Assembly (NCBI RefSeq): GCF_900157385.1
Contig: NZ_LT717699.1
Span: 166,523 to 230,522, forward strand
Source of the DNA: Mycobacterium terramassiliense
Lineage (GTDB): Bacteria > Actinomycetota > Actinomycetes > Mycobacteriales > Mycobacteriaceae
DNA length: 64,000 bases
Direction of reading: 5' to 3'
Shown: in pieces, positions 28,431 through 36,390 of the stretch
Layout of the letters: every line of letters starts with the position of its first letter
Position numbering within the stretch: position 1 is the stretch's first letter
Notes under the pieces: model-generated
What the model was told of the DNA's origin: nothing
The model's database searches: none
What the model saw: the letters and a program-made list of their open reading frames with translations, nothing else
Made by a program: the position numbers and the translations under genes

Positions 28431-29141
28431 CTAGACGGGCGCCAGGCGCCGGCTGGTCACCCGCAGCTGCCGCTCGGTGCTGGCGGCGAGCGCGCGAACC
28501 TGCTCCGGCGACAGGCGGCCGCACAGCCGGCCCCAGTGCACCGCGACCTCGTCGCCGACGGCCACATCGGGCACCGCACTGTACCCGTCGGCCCAGACGT
28601 CGAGCGGCCGGACCGCGGGCTCGGACAGCGTCAGCGCACGACCGTCCCAGAGCAACTTCCGGCACGACACCTCGACGAGGTCGCCAGCGCGGGAAACCAC
28701 TGTGCCCCAGGCGATTCGGCAGTTGTCCAGGACGCTCAGCGGGTGTTCGTCGATGCCCCGCCCGAGGAAGCGGGTCCAGGGATACACCCCGAAGACGTGG
28801 AAGCAATGATTGCCGGCGGCCTCCTGGGCCAGGTCGGCCGTCAGGTGTGACCAGTAGCGGCCGGCCTGCGGGCCGATGATCCCCAGCAGCGCGTCGACGA
28901 ACGCTTGCGGGTCCAGCTCGGCGCCCACCCCGCCGCCGAGCCAATAGGATTCGACGAGCCGGTAGTCCAGCGGGTCGGCGATGCCGGTCAGCTCCGACAG
29001 CACCCGCAGGTACGGCCAGGCCCCGGAGAACGTGGCCGCCGCGCGGCGCACTTCGTCGACGGAGCCGTCCCGCAGGGTGGCCCCCAGCGGGGGTCCGCAG
29101 TAGCCCAGCGCGTTGGGGGCATACGCGTAGCGGGCGAACAT
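28431..29141 (-). CDS. DUF6390-type hydrogenase-cluster protein
   Basis: A 236-aa protein without a known activity, of the family I recall as DUF6390, recurring in actinobacterial [NiFe]-hydrogenase loci. It begins MFARYAYAPNALGYCGPP and holds a single prominent Cys near the start, a Trp-rich middle (YWSHLTADLAQEAAGNHCFHVFGVYPWTRFLG) and a DNCRIAWGTVV segment followed by a small beta domain. ATG 29141 follows AAAAGGG; a TTG at 29180, overlapping the hypD stop as TTGA, is an alternative that would add 13 residues. It is cotranscribed with hypD. Confidence 0.75.
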   Translation of the reverse strand: MFARYAYAPNALGYCGPPLGATLRDGSVDEVRRAAATFSGAWPYLRVLSELTGIADPLDYRLVESYWLGGGVGAELDPQAFVDALLGIIGPQAGRYWSHLTADLAQEAAGNHCFHVFGVYPWTRFLGRGIDEHPLSVLDNCRIAWGTVVSRAGDLVEVSCRKLLWDGRALTLSEPAVRPLDVWADGYSAVPDVAVGDEVAVHWGRLCGRLSPEQVRALAASTERQLRVTSRRLAPV

Positions 29142-29176
29142 CTGCGCACCCTTTTCCGAGCCGGCCGCCTCGGGTG

Positions 29177-30307
29177 TCAAGTGCGCCCCACCAGCTTGAC
29201 CGCGTCGCGGTGCATGCGACCGAAGTTGTAGTAGGCCGCGCAGGCGCCCTCCGGCGAGACCATGCAGGTCCCGATCGGCGTCTCCGGCGTGCACGCGGTG
29301 CCGAAAACCTTGCATTCCCAGGGCTTGAGCACGCCCTTGAGCACCTCGCCGCACTGGCAGGCCTTGGGGTCGGCGACCCGCACGCCGGGCATCGCGAACC
29401 GCAGCTCGGCGTCGAACTCCGCGAAATCGTCGTGCAGGCGCAGCGCGCTTTGCGAGATGAACCCCAGCCCGCGCCATTCGAAGTGCGGCCGCAACGCGAA
29501 CACCCTGCCCATCAACGCCAGGGCGGCGGGGTTGCCGTGCTCGGGCACCACGCGCTTGTACTGGTTCTCCACTTCGCAGCGGCCCTCACGGATCTGGGTC
29601 AGCAGCATCGCGACGGCCGCCAGGATATCCAGCGGCTCGAAACCCGCCACCACCAACGGCTTTCGGTACACGTCGGGAACGAACCGGTAGGGGCGGTTGC
29701 CGACCACCGTCGACACGTGCCCGGGACCGATGAAACCCGACAGCCGCAGGTCCGGTGACTCCAGGATGGCCTTGATCGGCGGCACGATCGTGACGTGGTT
29801 GCAGAAGACGCTGAAATTGGACAGGCCGAGGTCTCGGGCCCGCACCAGCGTCACCGCCGTCGAGGGCGCGGTGGTCTCGAAGCCGATGGCGAAGAACACC
29901 ACCTGCTTGTCGGGGTTGTCGACCGCGATCTTCAGCGCGTCCAGCGGGGAGTAGACGAACCGCACGTCGGCGCCGCGCGCCTTGGCGTCCAGCAGGCTGC
30001 CGGCCGACCCGGGCACCCGCATCATGTCGCCGAAACAGGTGAAGATCACGTCGGGCTGGCCGGCCAGCCACATCGCGTCGTCGATGCGGCCCATCGGGAT
30101 CACGCACACCGGGCAGCCCGGTCCGTGCACCAGTTCGACGTTGTCGGGCAGCAGGTGCTCGATGCCGTGCCGGTAGATGGTGTGGGTATGCCCCCCGCAC
30201 ACCTCCATGAACTTGAACTCGTCGCCACCGTCCCCGGCCAGTCGCTCGATGGCGCCCAGCAGCTTGCGGGCCGCGGCCGGATCGCGAAACTCGTCAACGA
30301 ACTTCAT
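29177..30307 (-). CDS. hypD: Hydrogenase maturation factor HypD
   Basis: HypD (376 aa) carries a [4Fe-4S] cluster and, with HypC, forms the scaffold on which the Fe(CN)2CO group is built. Conserved parts are seen: FMEVCGGHTHTIYRHGIEHLLP, VHGPGCPVCVIPMG, FFAIGFETTAPSTA, FIGPGHVSTVVG, VVAGFEPLDILAAV, and the C-terminal cysteine cluster ACQCGEVLKG ... WECKVFG ... CTPETPIGTCMVSPEGACAAYYNFGR. ATG 30307 gives the normal length; the open frame upstream runs antisense through hypC and is not used. It lies 11 bases downstream of hypC. Confidence 0.97.
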   Translation of the reverse strand: MKFVDEFRDPAAARKLLGAIERLAGDGGDEFKFMEVCGGHTHTIYRHGIEHLLPDNVELVHGPGCPVCVIPMGRIDDAMWLAGQPDVIFTCFGDMMRVPGSAGSLLDAKARGADVRFVYSPLDALKIAVDNPDKQVVFFAIGFETTAPSTAVTLVRARDLGLSNFSVFCNHVTIVPPIKAILESPDLRLSGFIGPGHVSTVVGNRPYRFVPDVYRKPLVVAGFEPLDILAAVAMLLTQIREGRCEVENQYKRVVPEHGNPAALALMGRVFALRPHFEWRGLGFISQSALRLHDDFAEFDAELRFAMPGVRVADPKACQCGEVLKGVLKPWECKVFGTACTPETPIGTCMVSPEGACAAYYNFGRMHRDAVKLVGRT

Positions 30308-30318
30308 AGCGTTTCCCC

Positions 30319-30591
30319 TTAGATGATGGCCGACGAGTCGAAGGCTTCCATTTCGGTGGCGTAGGCCTCGCCGAGTTTCTGGATCGCGGCCAGGGTCAGC
30401 AACGCCTCCGTCTCGTCGATCTTGGCCATGGCGAACCCGACGTGCACCAGGACCCAGTCGTCGGGTTCGGGCATGTCGTCCTCCAGCAGCCGCACGCTGA
30501 TCGTGCGCTGGACACCGCTGACGTCGATCTTCGCCAGATAGTTGGCGGGGTCGGTGATTTCGACGATCCGGCCCGGAATCCCAAGACACAT
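30319..30591 (-). CDS. hypC: Hydrogenase assembly chaperone HypC (copy 1)
   Basis: HypC (90 aa) shuttles the Fe(CN)2CO unit from HypD to the large-subunit precursor. The essential N-terminal Met-Cys (MCLGIPGRIVEI) is intact, followed by the OB-fold core ending WVLVHVGFAMAKIDETEA. A C-terminal tail of about 20 residues is longer than usual. It precedes hypD. A second free-standing copy lies at 35479-35745 and a fused copy at 32386-33117. Confidence 0.95.
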   Translation of the reverse strand: MCLGIPGRIVEITDPANYLAKIDVSGVQRTISVRLLEDDMPEPDDWVLVHVGFAMAKIDETEALLTLAAIQKLGEAYATEMEAFDSSAII

Positions 30592-30611
30592 CGGTCTATA
30601 CCTCCACGCTC

Positions 30612-31724
30612 TCAGCAGATCCTCGGCAGCGGGTCGCCGACGAGCATGTCGACGATCCGCGTTCCGCCGAACCCGGTGCGCAGCACCACGGTTTCGGCGG
30701 GTTCGGTGACGATCTCCCCGACCTGGGCCGCCTCGGCGCCCAGCGGGTGCGACCGCAGCGCGGCCAGCCCGGCCTCGGCCTCCTCCGGCGCGACGACGGC
30801 GACGAACTTGCCCTCGTTGGCGACGTAGAGGGGATCGATGCCGAGCAACTCGCAGGCGCCGTTCACCATGGGGCGCACGGGCAGTCGCTCCTCGTCCAGC
30901 AGCACCCCGAGGCCGCAGGCCTGTGCCAGCTCGTTGCAGACGGTGCCGACCCCGCCGCGGGTCGCGTCGCGCATCCATCGGGTGGACGGGGCGGCCGCCA
31001 GCAGCCGTTCCACCAGCGGGCTGAGGCTGGCGGTGTCGGAGACGATGTCGGCCTCGATGGCCAGGTCGCCGCGGGCGAGCATGACGGCCATGCCGTGATC
31101 GCCCATCGATCCCGACAACAGCACCTTGTCGCCGCTGCGCACCGACGCGGGCGACAGCGCGCGACCCGCCGGGACGATGCCGGCCCCGGTGGTGGTGACG
31201 AACAGCCCGTCGGCGGCGCCCTTGGGCACCACCTTCGTGTCACCGGTGACGATCTGGACACCGGCGGCCGCGGCCGCGGCCGCCATGTCGGCGACGATCT
31301 CCCGCAACTCGGCGATCGGGAAGCCCTCCTCGATCACGAACGCCGCCGAGATCCACGACGGCACGGCACCGGCCCCCGCGAGGTCGTTGCAGGTGCCGTG
31401 GACGGCGAGTTCGCCGACCGACCCGCCGGGAAAGCGCCTGGGCTGCACCACAAACGAATCCGTCGACATTGCCAGCCGCTCGCCGCCGGGCAGCGTCAGG
31501 ACCGCGCCGTCGCCCAGCGACTCCAGCATCGGGTTGCGGAAGGCCTCCAGGAACACCGCGTCCACCAGCGCGGCCGAGGCCTTGCCGCCGGCCCCGTGGG
31601 CCAGGGTCACGTGGTCGTCGAGCAACCGGGGGCGACGCCTGCGGAACGACTCGATCCGCTCGATCACCTCGCCCTCGGCGAACCGGGGGCCCGACGAAAG
31701 GTATTCGCCCGCGGGCTTATTCAT
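30612..31724 (-). CDS. hypE: Carbamoyl dehydratase HypE
   Basis: HypE (370 aa) dehydrates the carbamoyl group delivered by HypF to a thiocyanate on its C-terminal Cys, giving the CN ligands of the active site. The PurM-like domains read HGAGGKASAALVDAVF, AMSTDSFVVQPRRFPGG, LAVHGTCNDLAGAGA and VVTGDTKVVPKGAADGLF. The protein ends in the required PRIC. The ATG overlaps the stop of the SIS gene as ATGA. Confidence 0.97.
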   Translation of the reverse strand: MNKPAGEYLSSGPRFAEGEVIERIESFRRRRPRLLDDHVTLAHGAGGKASAALVDAVFLEAFRNPMLESLGDGAVLTLPGGERLAMSTDSFVVQPRRFPGGSVGELAVHGTCNDLAGAGAVPSWISAAFVIEEGFPIAELREIVADMAAAAAAAGVQIVTGDTKVVPKGAADGLFVTTTGAGIVPAGRALSPASVRSGDKVLLSGSMGDHGMAVMLARGDLAIEADIVSDTASLSPLVERLLAAAPSTRWMRDATRGGVGTVCNELAQACGLGVLLDEERLPVRPMVNGACELLGIDPLYVANEGKFVAVVAPEEAEAGLAALRSHPLGAEAAQVGEIVTEPAETVVLRTGFGGTRIVDMLVGDPLPRIC

Positions 31725-32389
31725 GCCGCCCCCAGGCCCTGGTCGCCGAGATGTCGGTGCACGCTCGACCACAGCCGATAGCCCAGCAGCGCTTGGGATT
31801 CCTGGATGCGGTGCACGCTCTGCGAGCGAACGACGAAGCAGGCGTCCACGCTGGGGTTGTTGGCGAAGGCGCCGCCGTCGTAGCCGGCGAACCCGGCGGT
31901 GTACAGCCCGCGGTGGCGGGCCTCGGCGAGCGCCGCGAGCAGGTTGGGCGAGCCCCCGCTGGTCGACATCGCGATCGCGATGTCGCCGGCCTTCGCCCGG
32001 GCGATCAGCTGGCGGGCGAACACCAGCTCGAACCCCACGTCGTTGCCCAGCGCGGTCATCACCGCCTGGTCGGCGGTCAGCGGCCAGGCGGGCAGCGGCC
32101 TGCCGAGCGGCGGCCGGGCGAACAGCCTCGCCAGCGTCATGGAATCGGTGCAGCTGCCGCCGTTTCCGAAGGTGAACAACCGCCCGCCCGCCGCGAAGCG
32201 GCGCGCCATTTCGGTGGCCGCCGCCTCCAGCAGCCCGGCGTTGGCCTCCAGCGTGGAGCGCCGCAGCGCCAGGCTTTCGGCCGCCTTTGCCTGAGCCGAG
32301 GCGGCCAGGTCGGCCAGCAGCGACTTGGGGTCATCCTCCTGCGCGTCGATGAATGGGTACAGGAAGTTGGTGGGTTCGTCCTGGCTCAT
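31721..32389 (-). CDS. SIS-domain phosphosugar isomerase-like protein (GmhA-like)
   Basis: A 222-aa sugar-isomerase-fold protein related to D-sedoheptulose 7-phosphate isomerase. The phosphate-binding signature is seen as LFTFGNGGSCTDSMTLARLF near residue 72 and the second SIS loop as IAIAMSTSGGSPNLLAAL near 140. Mycobacteria make no LPS heptose, and the gene is wedged between hypE and a paralogous SIS-HypC fusion with ATGA overlaps on both sides, so a role in hydrogenase assembly or ligand supply is more likely than heptose synthesis. That role is inferred. Confidence 0.82.
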   Translation of the reverse strand: MSQDEPTNFLYPFIDAQEDDPKSLLADLAASAQAKAAESLALRRSTLEANAGLLEAAATEMARRFAAGGRLFTFGNGGSCTDSMTLARLFARPPLGRPLPAWPLTADQAVMTALGNDVGFELVFARQLIARAKAGDIAIAMSTSGGSPNLLAALAEARHRGLYTAGFAGYDGGAFANNPSVDACFVVRSQSVHRIQESQALLGYRLWSSVHRHLGDQGLGAA

Positions 32390-33117
32390 CGGTCCTCCTC
32401 GTCCAGCCTGCTGATCGCGGTGCCGGCGTGCACCAGGACCAGGTCGCCGGCGGCGACCGGGTCGACGAGGGTGGTGACGACGTTCTCGACCCCGCGCGCG
32501 GTGCGCACCGCCGCCTGCCCGTCCGCCGACGCCGTCACGACTTCACCCAGGCGACCCTCGTCGCTGCACGTGACGCAGATGTCTTCGGAGCACTCGTCTT
32601 TGAGGAGCCCCGAGTGCTCGAAGCACACGTGGGTCAGCTCCCACAGCAGGTGATAGAACAGCACGAAGCCACCCGTCGCCGGCACCCGCGGGTCGGGGTC
32701 GTCGAGCCAGAGCACGTGGTCCGCTGGGCTAGATTTGAAGCCGCCCTCCGGGCGACGCTCGCCGCTGCCGATCCAGATCGTGGTGGCGCCCCAGGCCGGG
32801 CCGCGACGCATCACCGAGCGCACCTGCGGATCGTCGGCGCCGGCGACCGCGATCACGATGTCGCCGGGCCGCACCGACACCCGCACCAGGTCCACCAGCT
32901 CGGGTCCGGTGAGCGCCACCGCGGGCAGCGCCCGCTTGCCCATGATCACCGGATGCACGAACTCGACCGCGATGTGCAGCGCATGCGGCTCCCACGACGG
33001 CGCGACGGACCACATGGTCGCCCCCGCGGCGAACCGCTTGGCCAGCGTGAGCGCGGTCGCGGCCAAATCCCCGGCCAACTCGGCGCCCAGCCCGCGATCG
33101 ATGGCGGTGGTGGTCAT
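32386..33117 (-). CDS. SIS-like/HypC fusion protein
   Basis: A 243-aa protein with two parts. Residues about 1-175 resemble a sugar-isomerase (SIS) domain: LAKRFAAGATMWSV, VIMGKRALPAVAL and GDIVIAVAGADDPQVRSVMRRGPAWGATTIWIG. Residues about 180-243 are HypC-like: CVTCSDEGRLGEVVTASADG, then GDLVLVHAGTAISRLDEED. In true HypC the Fe-binding Cys is residue 2; here the matching Cys is internal, after a CSEDICVTC stretch with several cysteines. It overlaps hypF and the SIS gene by four bases (ATGA) at each end, so the products are made together. Confidence 0.8.
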   Translation of the reverse strand: MTTTAIDRGLGAELAGDLAATALTLAKRFAAGATMWSVAPSWEPHALHIAVEFVHPVIMGKRALPAVALTGPELVDLVRVSVRPGDIVIAVAGADDPQVRSVMRRGPAWGATTIWIGSGERRPEGGFKSSPADHVLWLDDPDPRVPATGGFVLFYHLLWELTHVCFEHSGLLKDECSEDICVTCSDEGRLGEVVTASADGQAAVRTARGVENVVTTLVDPVAAGDLVLVHAGTAISRLDEEDR

Positions 33118-35477
33118 GATTCAGTCTCCTCCATCCCCCTCAGCATGGAGATCGCGGCCTGACCGAGCGCGAGGCCACCGTCATTCGGCGGGACGGTGTG
33201 GTGAGTCAGCACCTCGAACCCCTTGCGCTGCAAGCGCTTACGGCACGCGCGCAGCAATAGCACGTTCTGGAACACCCCGCCGGTCAGGCCCACCAGCCGG
33301 ATCTCGCCGGCCACCTGTGCGACCACCTTGGCGACCGCGTCGGCGACCGCATCGTGGAACGCGGCGGCCAGCAGCGCCGGCCGGGTGCCGGCGTAGCGCG
33401 CCGCCACCATCGCCTGCACCATCGTGGCGGGATCGATCACCCCGTCGGGGAGCACCAGCATCGGCAGCGACGGGCCGGGATCGTCGGGGACCGACTCCGC
33501 GAGCGCCTCCAGCTCGATGGCGGCCTGGCCCTCGTAGTCGATCCGGTGCCGCACCCCGAGCAGGGAGGCGACGGCGTCGAACAGCCGGCCCATGCTGGAA
33601 CACGGCACGCAGCCGGTGCCGCTCTCCAACTGCGAACGGACGAGGCGCAATTCGTCCGGCGTGGCGGCGGCGACCGGCGCCAGATCCGGGCTCCAGTCGA
33701 TGCCGGCGGTCCACAATTGCGACAGCGCCATCCGCCAGGGGTTGCGCACCGCGGCGTCCCCGCCGGGCAGCGGGACCGGCAACAGATGGCCGACGCGCAC
33801 GAATCGATGGCTTTCGCTTCCCAACGCGAGAATTTCGCCACCCCAGATGGTTTGGTCGCAGCCGTAGCCGGTTCCGTCGAACGACACCCCGATGACGGGC
33901 TCGCCGAGGCGCCCGTGCTCGGCCAGCAGCGAGACGACGTGCGCGTGGTGGTGCTGGGCGAGGTCCAGTGGCCGCTCGCCCGCGTGGCGCTCGGCCCAGT
34001 TCCGCGTGTGGTAGCCGGGGTGCAGGTCGGCGGCCAGGCGCGCCGGCGCGCCGCGCATTCCGGTGAGCTGATCCACCGCGCGCTCGAACGCCCGCAGCGT
34101 CTCCCAGGTGGCCATGTCCCCGATGTGGCCGGACAGGTAGGCGCGGGAGCCGGCGGTGAGGCAGAACGTGTTTTTCAGCTCCCCGCCCACGGCGAGGACG
34201 GCGGGGCCCGCCCGCCCGAGATCCACCGGCAACGGGGCAAAGCCGCGGGATCGGCGGATCGGCAGCTCGCGACCGGCCCCTCCGTCGTTCACGACGCGCA
34301 CCACCGAGTCGTCGCACGGCACGTGGATCGGCCGGTCGTGGTCGAGGACCGCGTCGCAGAGCGGCGGAAGCCGTTGGGCGGCATCGTCATCCGTGAAGCA
34401 GATGGGCTCGTCGGAGCGGTTCGCGCTGGTGCACACCAGGGCGTCCGGCACCGGCCCGTCGGCCCCCGGCACGGGGGCCAGCAGCAGGTGGTGCAGGGGG
34501 GAGTACGGCAGCATCAATCCGAGCAGCGGGCTGCCGGGCGCGACGGCGTCGGCCACCGGCGCGCCGGATCGGCGGCGCAGCAACACGATCGGCCGCGCGG
34601 GGCTCGACAGCACCGCCGCCTCGTCGGCGTCCACGTGCGCGTAGCGGCGGGCGACGTCCAGGTCGCGGACCAGCATGGCGAACGGCTTGGCGGCCCGCGC
34701 CTTTCGCGCCCGCAGGGCGGCGACCGCCGCGTCGTCGTCGGCGGCGCAGGCCAGGTGGTAACCGCCGATGCCCTTGACGGCGACCACGGCGCCCGCGGCG
34801 AGCGCGCGTTGGGTGGCCGCCAGCGCGGCGTCCGATCCCGCCAGCCGCCCGCCCGACGACGAAAACCTCAGGGAGGGACCGCAATCGGGGCAGGCGATCG
34901 GCTGCGCGTGGAACCGCCGGTCGCCCGGATCGTGGTATTCGGCGGCGCAGCGGTCGCACATGGCGAAGCCCGACATGGTGGTGGCGGGGCGGTCGTAGGG
35001 CAACTCGCGGATGATGGTGAACCGCGGCCCGCAGTTGGTGCACGTCACGAACGGATGTCGGTAGCGGCGGTCGTGCGGGTCGAACAGCTCGCCGACGCAG
35101 TCGTCGCACACGGCGATGTCGGGGGGAATCGGCGTCGCCACACCGGCGATCGGCCGGCTCGGCACGATCCGGAACCCGCCCCCGCAGGATGTTTCGGCGG
35201 CCAGATCGGTGGCCGTGACGGCGCCGATCCGGGCCAGTGGGGGCGCCTCGGCGCGCAGCCGGCGGGTGAATTCGCCGACGCGGGCGGGCTCACCCTGCAC
35301 CTCGACGAAAACGGCGCCGGAATCGTTGCCGACGAAGCCGGCCAGGCCGAGCTCGCCGGCGATCCGGTGGACGAACGGACGGAAGCCAACCCCCTGGACG
35401 ACACCGGTCACGGTGAAGCGCCGCCGGACTTGAGCAGCGGGCGGGCCGGTCCGCAGCACTAGGGGGGATTGGGTCAC
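33114..35477 (-). CDS. hypF: Carbamoyltransferase HypF
   Basis: HypF (787 aa) makes carbamoyl-adenylate from carbamoyl phosphate and passes the carbamoyl group to HypE. Domains in order: acylphosphatase (VVQGVGFRPFVHRIAGELGL, residues about 20-110), two zinc fingers (CDDCVGELFDPHDRRYRHPF...CTNC and CDRCAAEYHDPGDRRFHAQP...CPDC, about 120-195), a YrdC-like domain (VAVKGIGGYHLACAADDDAA), and the Kae1-like C-terminal domain with HHHAHVVSLLAEHG and VSFDGTGYGCDQTIWGGE. It starts at GTG 35477, one base after the hypC2 stop. Confidence 0.97.
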   Translation of the reverse strand: MTQSPLVLRTGPPAAQVRRRFTVTGVVQGVGFRPFVHRIAGELGLAGFVGNDSGAVFVEVQGEPARVGEFTRRLRAEAPPLARIGAVTATDLAAETSCGGGFRIVPSRPIAGVATPIPPDIAVCDDCVGELFDPHDRRYRHPFVTCTNCGPRFTIIRELPYDRPATTMSGFAMCDRCAAEYHDPGDRRFHAQPIACPDCGPSLRFSSSGGRLAGSDAALAATQRALAAGAVVAVKGIGGYHLACAADDDAAVAALRARKARAAKPFAMLVRDLDVARRYAHVDADEAAVLSSPARPIVLLRRRSGAPVADAVAPGSPLLGLMLPYSPLHHLLLAPVPGADGPVPDALVCTSANRSDEPICFTDDDAAQRLPPLCDAVLDHDRPIHVPCDDSVVRVVNDGGAGRELPIRRSRGFAPLPVDLGRAGPAVLAVGGELKNTFCLTAGSRAYLSGHIGDMATWETLRAFERAVDQLTGMRGAPARLAADLHPGYHTRNWAERHAGERPLDLAQHHHAHVVSLLAEHGRLGEPVIGVSFDGTGYGCDQTIWGGEILALGSESHRFVRVGHLLPVPLPGGDAAVRNPWRMALSQLWTAGIDWSPDLAPVAAATPDELRLVRSQLESGTGCVPCSSMGRLFDAVASLLGVRHRIDYEGQAAIELEALAESVPDDPGPSLPMLVLPDGVIDPATMVQAMVAARYAGTRPALLAAAFHDAVADAVAKVVAQVAGEIRLVGLTGGVFQNVLLLRACRKRLQRKGFEVLTHHTVPPNDGGLALGQAAISMLRGMEETES

Positions 35478-35478
35478 C

Positions 35479-35745
35479 TCAACCGCCCTCCGGGCTGGCT
35501 GTCGGATCGGTGCGGCCCCTGCCCATCAGCTCGAGGCCGGCCATCGCCTGTTCCGCTCCGGCGCGGTCTGTCTTCTCGACGGCGAAGCCCATGTGGATGA
35601 TTATCCAGTCCCCGGGTGAGAACGTCTCCTCCGGCAGCATGCCGACGTTGACCCTGCGCTGTTCGCCGGTGACGTCGACCAGCGCGAGCTGGCCCTCGTA
35701 GCCGTCCAGCATCCGGATCACCTGACCGGGTATCCCCAGGCACAT
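35479..35745 (-). CDS. hypC2: Hydrogenase assembly chaperone HypC (copy 2)
   Basis: A second free HypC (88 aa) with the essential MCLGIPGQVIRML start and the end GDWIIIHMGFAVEKTDRAGAEQAM. It differs clearly from copy 1 (30319-30591), so this is no recent duplication. Placed between the maturation protease and hypF, it may be dedicated to the HhyL precursor while the other serves HypD, but this is inferred. The ATG overlaps the protease stop (ATGA). Confidence 0.93.
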   Translation of the reverse strand: MCLGIPGQVIRMLDGYEGQLALVDVTGEQRRVNVGMLPEETFSPGDWIIIHMGFAVEKTDRAGAEQAMAGLELMGRGRTDPTASPEGG

Positions 35746-36242
35746 CAGCGGTCCTCCCGCGCGGACGTCTGCAGCGCCGCGACGATTTCCTCGACGGCCC
35801 GCGCGGCGCGGGGGACCGCCCGGGCCACCGGCTCGGTCAGGCCGATGCCCTCCTCGACGCTGGCCGCCTCGCATCCGACGACGACCGTGTAGGGCGGACT
35901 GCCGCCCAGGGCCCGCAGGCTGGCGAACACCGCGGCCGGATCCATGCTGTGACCGTCGAGGCCCCCTGCGCCGCAATCGGATTCGTGGTCGGCCTGGAAG
36001 ACGTGCAACGTGCCGGGGTTGCCGCGGCTGGGTACGGCGTCGACGAGGACCAGGGTGTCCCACTCCTCGAGCAGGTCGTACGCCAGGTGCATGCCCCGGA
36101 TGCCGTAGTCGGTGACCCGGACGCAGGAATTGCCGCTCGAATCGCCCTGCGGGATCTCGGCGTTGCGGACCACTTCCGAACCGAATCCGTCGTCCCCCAG
36201 GAAGATGTTGCCGATCCCCGCCACCAGGATGCGCGCTGTCAT
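35745..36242 (-). CDS. Hydrogenase maturation endopeptidase (HyaD/HupD family)
   Basis: A 165-aa nickel-dependent aspartyl-type endopeptidase that removes the C-terminal tail of the large subunit once Ni is inserted. The family start VAGIGNIFLGDDGFGSEV includes the first metal-binding acidic residue (Asp), VLVDAVPSRGNPGTL the second, and DGHSMDP supplies the His. The large subunit of this cluster has a matching cleavable tail after its L2 His. It lies 16 bases downstream of the 39-aa membrane peptide gene. Confidence 0.93.
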   Translation of the reverse strand: MTARILVAGIGNIFLGDDGFGSEVVRNAEIPQGDSSGNSCVRVTDYGIRGMHLAYDLLEEWDTLVLVDAVPSRGNPGTLHVFQADHESDCGAGGLDGHSMDPAAVFASLRALGGSPPYTVVVGCEAASVEEGIGLTEPVARAVPRAARAVEEIVAALQTSAREDR

Positions 36243-36258
36243 CGAGTCTCCCGGGCGG

Positions 36259-36378
36259 CTACATCCGCCTCAGTTTCAGGTAGCGGCGGGCATCGGGAAT
36301 CGACACCATCCCGAGCACGAGTCCGATCGCGACCACCAACGCGATGATGGCGATGAATATCCAACCCAAGACTTCCAT
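36259..36378 (-). CDS. 39-aa single-span membrane peptide (DUF6893-like)
   Basis: A small gene of 40 codons including stop. The product begins MEVLGWIFIAIIALVVAIGL, continues through one membrane helix (about residues 4-25), then SIPDARRYLKLRRM at the cytoplasmic side. The ATG has a strong AAAGGAG site seven to eight bases upstream, overlapping the stop of the 439-aa gene. It resembles the DUF6893 small proteins I recall from actinobacterial hydrogenase loci. It could anchor the otherwise membrane-span-free hydrogenase subunits or aid electron transfer to quinone; that role is inferred. Confidence 0.8.
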   Translation of the reverse strand: MEVLGWIFIAIIALVVAIGLVLGMVSIPDARRYLKLRRM

Positions 36379-36390
36379 TTCGAACTCCTT

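Noticed and set aside
26858..28879. Long + strand open frame (673 codons) over the phosphodiesterase and DUF6390-type genes
   Set aside because: It is antisense to two clear genes, has His/Arg/Pro-rich low-complexity composition and no family motif; it is a GC-rich shadow.
29977..30589. Longer HypD with an N-terminal extension up to 30589
   Set aside because: The extra codons run through hypC in another frame; HypD families start at MKFVDEFRD, and ATG 30307 gives the standard length.
31721..32389. Heptose biosynthesis role for the GmhA-like protein
   Set aside because: No other heptose gene is near and mycobacteria lack LPS; the hydrogenase context is stronger.
33354..35462. Long + strand open frame (702 codons) over hypF
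   Set aside because: Antisense to a well-conserved HypF; composition is typical of a shadow frame in high-GC DNA.
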